Below are positions 1-5,464 of a DNA stretch of 7,159 bases, in pieces (position 1 is the first letter of the stretch; every line of letters starts with the position of its first letter). A program made the position numbers and the translations under genes. Below the pieces are notes generated by a model. It saw only the letters and a program-made list of their open reading frames with translations, did no database searches and was not told where the DNA came from. The stretch comes from Pedobacter sp. (GTDB lineage: Bacteria; Bacteroidota; Bacteroidia; Sphingobacteriales; Sphingobacteriaceae), in contig SEDG01000208.1 of the NCBI GenBank assembly GCA_004295885.1, positions 1-7,159 of the forward strand, given 5' to 3'.

Positions 1-495
1 GATCAAAAGACAATGTTAGATTTTGACTTGGCCGAATTGTATGAGGTTGAAACAAGGGCTCTTAAACAAGCTGTTAAAAGAAATATTTCTAGGTTTCCAT
101 CCGATTTTATGTTCCAACTCAACAAAGAAGAGTGGCAAGAGCTTATCACAATTTGTGATAACCTGCCAAAAAATGCAAAATTTAGCCCTGCCCCTCCATT
201 TGCGTTTACCGAACAAGGCGTTGCGATGCTTTCCAGTATCTTAAATAGTGAAAAAGCCATTAAAGTAAATATAGAAATCATAAGGATCTTTGCCAGGATT
301 CGACAAATATTAATGGACAACAACAAACTACTGCTTGACATAGAAAAAATCAAGAACAAGCTTGAACACCAAGATAAAAAGTTAACCAACCACGATAAAA
401 ACATTGAACTGGTTTTTAAGTACCTAGATGAGTTGTTAGCCAAGAAAGGAACACAGGAGTATAGAAAAAGTATTGGCTATAAGATTGGAAAGTGA
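1..495 (+). CDS. ORF6N-domain DNA-binding protein, 5'-truncated by the window edge
   Basis: The frame is open from base 1 (residues DQKTMLDFDLAELY...) and ends at TGA 493-495, giving 164 visible residues. The ATG at 13 lies inside the conserved ORF6N opening (usually IRxQKVMLDxDLAxLY), so the true start is upstream of the window, probably by about 20 codons. Hallmarks seen are DLAELYEVETRALKQAVKRN (about residues 8-27), RFPSDFMFQLNKEEW (31-45) and AFTEQGVAML (68-77). The C-terminal part (about 105-150) is Lys/Glu/Asn-rich and probably a coiled coil, and the protein ends in RKSIGYKIGK, resembling the usual IGF-type tail. ORF6N domains are known from phage antirepressor-type proteins and are common as stand-alone genes in Bacteroidetes chromosomes, where their targets are mostly unknown. 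DNA binding is therefore a family inference and the cellular role is unknown. No phage genes are visible next to it. Confidence 0.88.
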   Translation, partial: DQKTMLDFDLAELYEVETRALKQAVKRNISRFPSDFMFQLNKEEWQELITICDNLPKNAKFSPAPPFAFTEQGVAMLSSILNSEKAIKVNIEIIRIFARIRQILMDNNKLLLDIEKIKNKLEHQDKKLTNHDKNIELVFKYLDELLAKKGTQEYRKSIGYKIGK

Positions 496-502
496 TAGAA
501 AT

Positions 503-550
503 AAAAGAAATCATTTACTAATGGTTGCAATACAGCCACAGATTTCTTTT
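503..550 (+). terminator. Nested stem-loop after the ORF6N gene, terminator-like
   Basis: Eight bases after the ORF6N stop codon, AAAAGAAATC (503-512) and GATTTCTTTT (541-550) form a perfect 10-bp inverted repeat. Inside it, TGGTTG (522-527) can pair with CAGCCA (533-538) with one G-U pair and a 5-nt loop. The A-rich left arm and U-rich right arm, and the position right behind the gene, suggest an intrinsic terminator. The outer stem is AT-rich and no further T-run follows, so efficiency is uncertain. Confidence 0.45.
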
Positions 551-553
551 CCT

Positions 554-622
554 CCCCTCCGATGCAAAATCGAAGCAGGCTCTTGCCCTTCCGAAGAATC
601 GGGACAAGCTTTCCAGAGGGGG
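554..622. repeat. Branched inverted-repeat unit (three-way-junction-like fold)
   Basis: CCCCTC (554-559) can pair with GAGGGG (616-621). Between them lie a short hairpin CGAT/ATCG (560-563 / 569-572) and a stronger one made of CTTG + TTCCGA (582-585, 589-594) with TCGGGA + CAAG (599-604, 605-608). The stronger one has loop AGAA, a CCC bulge and one G-U pair. I could not check the fold by energy calculation. It resembles small structured intergenic repeats of Bacteroidetes genomes; no transposase is present. Confidence 0.35.
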
Positions 623-673
623 ACATACATAGACATAGTTCAAGAAAAAAGATTTGGCAACGGTATGGCGTAA

Positions 674-769
674 CTTATAAGGCGTGATGAGTGTATATCA
701 GCTAGTCCTTTGCACCGCATTAGGATACCCGTCCGAGCTATCGGAACGAGCTGGCAATGACGCCTTAAG
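674..769. repeat. Short palindromic element with inverted terminal arms
   Basis: CTTATAAGGCGT (674-685) is the reverse complement of ACGCCTTAAG (760-769) apart from a 2-base TA insertion, so the 96-bp block is bounded by inverted arms with 8 perfect contiguous base pairs. Near its right end, TCCGA (732-736) and TCGGA (741-745) form a hairpin with loop GCTA. This is an imperfect relative of the perfect palindrome at 2178-2195. No coding capacity is seen. It could be a small non-autonomous element or REP-like unit; target-site duplications are not obvious. Confidence 0.35.
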
Positions 770-820
770 TGAAAATATCGACCTTTAAATAATCTTCTTA
801 TTGCATTAAAACACCCTTCA

Positions 821-830
821 AATAGCTATT
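821..830. repeat. AATAGCTATT palindrome, degenerate copy of the AGCTAT repeat
   Basis: AATAGCTATT is a perfect 10-bp palindrome. With its right flank it reads AGCTATTGGAAC (824-835), matching AGCTATCGGAAC (736-747) at 11 of 12 bases, and it shares the ATAGCTAT core with the palindrome at 2178-2195. This supports common descent of the three units, though each is short. Confidence 0.35.
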
Positions 831-843
831 GGAACATTTGCCG

Positions 844-860
844 CCTGCCGTAGAGGCAGG
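844..860. repeat. CCTGCC/GGCAGG hairpin
   Basis: CCTGCC (844-849) and GGCAGG (855-860) form a 6-bp GC-only stem around the loop GTAGA. It is GC-rich in an AT-rich spacer and is not followed by a T-run, so it looks more like a dispersed palindromic repeat than a terminator. Confidence 0.4.
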
Positions 861-999
861 ATCATGACGTACCGCAAATTAGCGCACAGTTTCAACATAG
901 GTATGCAACCAAAAGATCCTTTTCATCGTCTTCCTTAAAAAGCAAAACACTTTATGGTAAAAGGGTTTGATTTTTTTATGTGATCACAACCAAAAAAAT

Positions 1000-2109
1000 A
1001 TGTTAAAACTTAAGCTAAGTATGTTTGCGATGCTGTTTATATTTAGTACGGCAAGCAGCTATGGGCAATTTTTTGAAATCTTACAGACCGTAAACGTTGA
1101 ACAATACCAAGGCAAAACCTTTAGTTTGGAGGGCAAGATATTTTATAAGGATGCCATTACCAATAACTCATGGGCGGTACTGGGTGCTCGTTCGCTAAAT
1201 GGCGAAGGCAAACAGCTGAAACAAACCCTGTACAATGATAATGCAGGTGATTACTTTAAGCAAGGTGCGTGGAGCAGCTACCAACTAAAAGGAAAGATTG
1301 AGAAGGGCGCAAAATATTTAGCACCCAGCATTACCATTGCAGGTGGCGGCAGCTATTACGTTGATGAGGTAAGGTTGTTTATCAAAGATGGTAAGGACAG
1401 CATTGCCATACCGATGAAAAATGCTGGTTTTGAAAACGACTCGCTCACCAGTTGGCAATCAATGGGCTTAGCTCAGCAAACCAAATTAACTTTAACTACA
1501 GAAAAAGCATTCTCTGGAAAACAGTCTTTGCTGATAGACAATTCGAAGCTGCAACAGACCCCCACCCTGGGTAGTAACCCTAATGCCGGCAAATATGTTG
1601 ACGTTAATGGCATTAAGCTTTACTACGAAATTTATGGTGAAGGAGAGCCGTTGCTATTGCTGCATGGCAACAACTCATCTATACAAAGTTTTGAGCAGCA
1701 GGTGGATGTACTGCGCAAAAAATATAAAGTGATTGCGCTAGATAGTCGTGGCCAGGGAAAGTCTACAGCCGACAAAACCAAGCTTACGTACGAACTGATG
1801 GCCAAAGATGTTAATGCCTTTTTGGAACTTTTACAGCTAAAAAACGTAAACGTGCTAGGATGGAGTGATGGTGGCAACATTGCCTTAATACTGGCCATGC
1901 AACATCCAGATAAGGTAAGCTTGCAGCAAATACAGGCGCCCACTTTGGTAATGGCCGGGCAGCATGATGTGGTAAAGGAAAAACATACCAAATTAATTGC
2001 AGAAAAAATCCCTCGTGGTAAGTTATTGATCTTTAAGGGAGCAGACCACGAGGCACCTAAAAAAATACCGCAGCAGTTTAACCAAGCGGTATTGGATTTT
2101 TTTAACTAG
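1000..2109 (+). CDS. Secreted alpha/beta hydrolase with N-terminal jelly-roll region, cap segment missing
   Basis: A 369-residue protein. I chose ATG 1000 because MLKLKLSMFAMLFIFSTASS with a following YGQ is a typical signal peptide (cleavage near residue 23) and the A-rich stretch before it suits Bacteroidetes initiation; a TTG at 967 would add 11 unlikely residues. Residues about 24-130 look like a beta-sandwich, carbohydrate-binding-like module (WSSYQLKGKI, GGGSYYVDEVRLFI). Residues about 138-190 look like the start of a second one (NAGFENDSLTSWQ, FSGKQSLLIDNS). The hydrolase domain starts near residue 199 (YVDVNGIKLYYEIYGEGEPL): oxyanion motif HGN 222-224, DSRGQGKS 248-255, nucleophile Ser289 in GWSDGG, acid Asp323 in GQHD and His350 in GADHE. 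The triad is complete, but Ser289 and Asp323 are only 34 residues apart, leaving no room for the usual beta-6 strand and cap (HPDKV is followed at once by SLQQIQAPTLV). Esterase or related hydrolase activity is the family expectation; the substrate is unknown and activity is uncertain. It converges with the next gene, which is on the other strand. Confidence 0.85.
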   Translation: MLKLKLSMFAMLFIFSTASSYGQFFEILQTVNVEQYQGKTFSLEGKIFYKDAITNNSWAVLGARSLNGEGKQLKQTLYNDNAGDYFKQGAWSSYQLKGKIEKGAKYLAPSITIAGGGSYYVDEVRLFIKDGKDSIAIPMKNAGFENDSLTSWQSMGLAQQTKLTLTTEKAFSGKQSLLIDNSKLQQTPTLGSNPNAGKYVDVNGIKLYYEIYGEGEPLLLLHGNNSSIQSFEQQVDVLRKKYKVIALDSRGQGKSTADKTKLTYELMAKDVNAFLELLQLKNVNVLGWSDGGNIALILAMQHPDKVSLQQIQAPTLVMAGQHDVVKEKHTKLIAEKIPRGKLLIFKGADHEAPKKIPQQFNQAVLDFFN

Positions 2110-2140
2110 CTGGATGGAGGTGTATCGTTGAGGCGGTATT

Positions 2141-2170
2141 TGGTTAATTGGTTAACTGGTTAATTGGTTT
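2141..2170. repeat. 8-bp tandem repeat TGGTTAAT
   Basis: Three successive units TGGTTAAT (2141-2148), TGGTTAAC (2149-2156) and TGGTTAAT (2157-2164) are followed by a partial TGGTTT. Related GGTTAAG copies occur at 2219-2225 and 2229-2235, across the stop codon of the neighbouring minus-strand gene. It lies between two convergent genes and may vary in copy number by slippage. Confidence 0.65.
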
Positions 2171-2177
2171 CCCGAGA

Positions 2178-2195
2178 TCCCGATAGCTATCGGGA
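2178..2195. repeat. Perfect 18-bp palindrome between convergent genes
   Basis: TCCCGATAGCTATCGGGA is identical to its own reverse complement. As RNA it could form a hairpin in transcripts from either direction, so it might act as a two-way transcript end or stabiliser for the convergent genes ending at 2109 and 2221. No T-run follows on either strand, so it is not a classical intrinsic terminator. The same core recurs in weaker form at 732-745 and 821-830, which marks it as a member of a dispersed repeat family. Confidence 0.6.
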
Positions 2196-2220
2196 CGGGA
2201 TTTCGCAAGCTCAAAATTGG

Positions 2221-5200
2221 TTAAGTGGGGTTAAGCCATTTAATGCCCCTGGAATAATAAGTACCAACGGGCGCATGGCCGTTTTTGGTTTTGCCATCCC
2301 AAAAAGCCTTGGTTCCATTAGTTTCGTGAACTCTTGCTCCCATCCGATTAAAGATGGCGATTACAGCTCTGGGATCATTCTCTAGTCCACTTACCGTCCA
2401 GATATCATTTACCCCATCCCCATTCGGACTAAATGAATTGGGCATCATTAACTCCTTACAATAGGGTAAAACCTTATAGGTAGCAGCAGTTGTACAGCCG
2501 TTTTCATCTTCTATTGTTAGGGTGTAATCTCCAGTCCTGGTTACTAAGTACGTGGACTTGGTGGTACGTACACCGTTCCAAATGTAATAAAGGTAGCCTT
2601 CTGGTGCTTTTAAATGAATTTCTTCCTTCAAGAGCTGGCAAATGTTTAGTGGGGGAATAATGGGCACATTGGGTCGTGGATTGATCGTTACATTTAAAAC
2701 CTCGCTTATGCTATGGCAATTGGCTTCATTGGAGATGGCTACACTATAGGCTCCAGACTCGGCCACTATAATTACAGGACTGGTTTGCCCAGTGTTCCAT
2801 AAGTATTTGTTTCCCGCTACGTAGGGTACACTTAAGGTAAGGGTTTCTCCCTTACACAATGTTTTTGCTGTATTTTTGGTGATTGTTGCATCTGGAGGCG
2901 AGCTAAAAACCACTGGAAAAACGACACTCCTGCTACTACAAGTTCCACTTAAAAATTCTACCTCATAATTTCCTGCCTCAAGGCCCTCAATTGAATTTCT
3001 ATTGGCAAAAGCCGTAATTTCAGTTCCATTTTTAAACCATTTTGTAGGGTAGGCAGCCTGGTTATTAACCGATAATACGGCGTTGTCATCTCGGCAATAA
3101 ATGGCCTTGTTAGCAACTATAACAGGTTTTACTTCTTTTAATGCCGTGTTTACCACTACCTCTACCTGCTCGCTTGTAACTGCGCAGTCTCCAATGCCAT
3201 AAACCAATACGCTATATTTACCGCTGGTGCCCACATCGATATTGGCAGTTGTTGCGCCGGTATTCCACAAGTATTTGATGCCATTTGTGGTCACTGCTGT
3301 TAAGCGAACCGTTTCTCCGTGACACAAAACCCTATCAGAACTTCGGGTTAACTGTACAACTGGCGGCTCATTAAACTCAACTTTTACTGCCGTTGCTTTT
3401 GTTTCGCAATTTGCAGCGTTAGAAAACGACACCCTGTAGAGGCCAGCAACATTAACCGCAATCTCATTCCTAGCGCTAAATTCGGTTAGTTCTACTTCAT
3501 TGAGGTACCATTTGGTTTTTAACTGCTCGGCATTGGCAACTGTTAATTTTGCAGTTTCTCCCTTACAATAACCAACCTTATCTTTATTGATTACAGGTGT
3601 GATGGTGGGTAATACATTGAGCTTTACATTGGCAGAGCTTTCAAATGCACCTGAACAGCTGCTCACTTCTACTCGGTAATTGCCCGATACATTCGCCGTA
3701 TATTTGTTCAGATTGGCATTTGCCACTTGTACATTATCCTTAAACCATCGGTAGCTATAGCCAGTAAATAGCTGGGTTTCAAAAACAAAACTTTGGTTTG
3801 TGCAGATGTTAACTGTAGGGGGATAGGTAAAGGTTATAATGGGGCCCTTGTTGTTGTTAATGATAATGGGGATAGACTTAAATTTAATACCTTCACATAA
3901 AACCAATGCGGTAAAAGAATACTCACCACTTTCTTGAAAGGTCACCGTTTTCATTCCAACCAAGTCTGGTAATTCTTGTCCATCCTTAAACCACTGGATC
4001 AGTAACTGGCTATCAAAATCCTCCCGAATCCTTGTATTTACAGTTATGCTTTCGGAACCGCAGGTATTAAAAATTGCTTTAGTATAATCGCCTGTATTAC
4101 TCTGGGGTTTTGAAAAGAATAAATTTGCAAGTCTGATGTCATCAAAATATTCTTGTTCCAACACTGCATAGATTTTGGTAAGGCCAGTTTCTGAAGCTAC
4201 CCAAGCCACCTTTTCGCACATGGTATCATAAGTAACACCGCTCGAAAAATCGACACTCACCAACTCTTGCGAGTCCATGCAGATGCTATATACTTTTTCG
4301 ATAGGAAAACCCTGAAGCGTCTTAAATTTGATGCTTTGCACATTGGTAAGGACATTGAGGTCTTTAAAAATGGATTCCTGGGTATAGTAAACCCCCTTAT
4401 CTGTTGCAGCCAATATGTAATTCTGCATTGCAATTGGCGATAAGGCGTTTATTTCTTCCAAGTCGTTAACAATCACATTTGGGATTACTTTAGCAATTGT
4501 AGAGGTAGGGCAATCTCTTGAAGCCTTCACAAAAAGGCCCTCATCTGTTCCCCAAAAATAAAATCTGCTTAAATAATCGCTATTACCAGTTAAGGGATCT
4601 ATATAATAATGGCCAGTTAGTGTGGCATTAATTTTTGATGGGTAAGGGCCATTATCTGGTATGGCACCGCTAAAGAAATAGGGTAACTTGGTGTGAAACG
4701 TGATGGTATTCCGATCAGGCTGAAAGTTACAGGAATAAGCTGGATAGGTGTATTGAAAATCAACAGAAAAATTTCCCGTGTTGGTAATCCTCCACTCCGG
4801 CTGACTTACAACTGGCTGGTTGTCGTAGTTGTATGTTGCTGTAACCGCTGTATTGCCCCTAAACAACTTATACATATGCTTGTTGGTGGCAATTGCTAAA
4901 TAATCCGTGTTTGGCACCGTGGGATAGTATTGGTAGTAAAATGTGTTTTTATATTCGTTGATGATGGATATATTGTTGATGCGGGTTACTTCGGGATAAG
5001 GTACCTTGATTTCTAGCTTTACACCTGCCTTAAAATGGACAATCACATCAGGCCTCACTAAAAAGTACATTTCTTGCTCTGTATAACCCGTAATTTCTGC
5101 AACAGTAATTTGAGCTGTAGGGGCATAGATTTGGAAATCGTTTTCAGTCGCTCCTTTTTTATAGACTTTTCCATCTTGGGTTAATGCCCAAACCGTATGA

Positions 5201-5340
5201 TCTTCTACAGAGACAAAGACTTTTTTAAGTGAAACGCCCTGGAGAAAACGTTCTCCTGTTACCAATTTAAGTTGGGCTGCACCCTTTAAAGAGAAAAAAG
5301 CAAGAAGTAGGCATAAAAAACTAAAAGTAATGGAGCGCAT
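2221..5340 (-). CDS. Large secreted protein: propeller-like half, seven Ig-like repeats, T9SS type B sorting domain
   Basis: A 1039-residue protein. Residues 1-23 are a signal peptide (MRSITF, a hydrophobic LLLAFFSL core, then AAQ). Residues 24-400 show beta-propeller-like blade motifs, e.g. WALTQDGKVYKKG (51-63), FWGTDEGLFV (262-271), ILAATDKGVYYT (309-320) and WVASETGLTKIY (380-391). Seven Ig-like repeats of about 75-80 residues follow, each with a Cys pair and a central Trp: C427/C482, C513/C562, C592/C645, C673/C719, C749/C801, C829/C875 and C901/C949. Repeats 3+4 and 5+6 resemble each other as a pair. Residues about 964-1039 are a gliding-motility-type C-terminal (CHU_C) domain with the signature MPNSFSPNGDGVND. 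This family is exported through Sec and then T9SS to the surface or medium, often as adhesins or matrix proteins; that role is inferred here. The final strand (SRGIKWLNPT) is atypical and probably the product of a frameshift. The gene lies 124 bp after the co-oriented SNF2 gene, with no clear Shine-Dalgarno or promoter. Confidence 0.9.
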   Translation of the reverse strand: MRSITFSFLCLLLAFFSLKGAAQLKLVTGERFLQGVSLKKVFVSVEDHTVWALTQDGKVYKKGATENDFQIYAPTAQITVAEITGYTEQEMYFLVRPDVIVHFKAGVKLEIKVPYPEVTRINNISIINEYKNTFYYQYYPTVPNTDYLAIATNKHMYKLFRGNTAVTATYNYDNQPVVSQPEWRITNTGNFSVDFQYTYPAYSCNFQPDRNTITFHTKLPYFFSGAIPDNGPYPSKINATLTGHYYIDPLTGNSDYLSRFYFWGTDEGLFVKASRDCPTSTIAKVIPNVIVNDLEEINALSPIAMQNYILAATDKGVYYTQESIFKDLNVLTNVQSIKFKTLQGFPIEKVYSICMDSQELVSVDFSSGVTYDTMCEKVAWVASETGLTKIYAVLEQEYFDDIRLANLFFSKPQSNTGDYTKAIFNTCGSESITVNTRIREDFDSQLLIQWFKDGQELPDLVGMKTVTFQESGEYSFTALVLCEGIKFKSIPIIINNNKGPIITFTYPPTVNICTNQSFVFETQLFTGYSYRWFKDNVQVANANLNKYTANVSGNYRVEVSSCSGAFESSANVKLNVLPTITPVINKDKVGYCKGETAKLTVANAEQLKTKWYLNEVELTEFSARNEIAVNVAGLYRVSFSNAANCETKATAVKVEFNEPPVVQLTRSSDRVLCHGETVRLTAVTTNGIKYLWNTGATTANIDVGTSGKYSVLVYGIGDCAVTSEQVEVVVNTALKEVKPVIVANKAIYCRDDNAVLSVNNQAAYPTKWFKNGTEITAFANRNSIEGLEAGNYEVEFLSGTCSSRSVVFPVVFSSPPDATITKNTAKTLCKGETLTLSVPYVAGNKYLWNTGQTSPVIIVAESGAYSVAISNEANCHSISEVLNVTINPRPNVPIIPPLNICQLLKEEIHLKAPEGYLYYIWNGVRTTKSTYLVTRTGDYTLTIEDENGCTTAATYKVLPYCKELMMPNSFSPNGDGVNDIWTVSGLENDPRAVIAIFNRMGARVHETNGTKAFWDGKTKNGHAPVGTYYSRGIKWLNPT

Positions 5341-5464
5341 TCAGGGATTATTGGTACTGCAATTTAAAAGAATTATTTGAAATCATGACGCTACGTGACA
5401 TTTGATGTGTTTGAATTATAGCTTCCCAAAGAATAGCTACACACTACCTAGTTCGCATATATCC

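Larger units (their letters stand above)
496..999. other. Gene-free spacer rich in short hairpin and palindrome units
   Basis: About 500 bp with no credible coding sequence: the small open frame at 473-673 starts inside the ORF6N gene and has no recognisable protein features. The stretch holds, in order, the terminator-like hairpin (503-550), a branched inverted-repeat unit (554-622), a block bounded by CTTA(TA)AGGCGT / ACGCCTTAAG arms (674-769) with a TCCGA/TCGGA hairpin inside, an AATAGCTATT palindrome (821-830) and a CCTGCC/GGCAGG hairpin (844-860). From 870 to 999 I see only AT-rich sequence that must contain the promoter of the downstream gene, but no clear TTTG / TAnnTTTG Bacteroidetes promoter pair. 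The density of palindromes fits REP-like or MITE-like debris rather than a lost gene. Confidence 0.6.

Noticed and set aside
1..495. Prophage region suggested by the ORF6N domain
   Set aside because: ORF6N genes are common as single chromosomal genes in Bacteroidetes, and no other phage gene is present in the window.
473..673. Small plus-strand open frame (66 codons) after the ORF6N gene
   Set aside because: It starts inside the ORF6N gene, runs through hairpin repeats, and has no recognisable domain or start context.
911..923. AAAAG/CTTTT mini-hairpin upstream of the hydrolase
   Set aside because: A 5-bp AT-rich stem with a 3-nt loop is expected by chance in such sequence.
967..999. Earlier TTG start for the hydrolase gene
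   Set aside because: It would place 11 polar residues before an otherwise standard signal peptide; ATG 1000 fits better.
1632..1991. Minus-strand open frame (119 codons) opposite the hydrolase
   Set aside because: It lies antisense to the clearly conserved hydrolase motifs; its Cys/Ser-rich composition is typical of a shadow frame.
5341..5464. Promoter or terminator in the spacer between the SNF2 gene and the large secreted-protein gene
   Set aside because: On the minus strand a TTTGGG and a TATAAT-like stretch occur, but the spacing fits neither the Bacteroidetes TTTG / TAnnTTTG pattern nor a clear -35/-10 pair, and no convincing hairpin with T-run is present.
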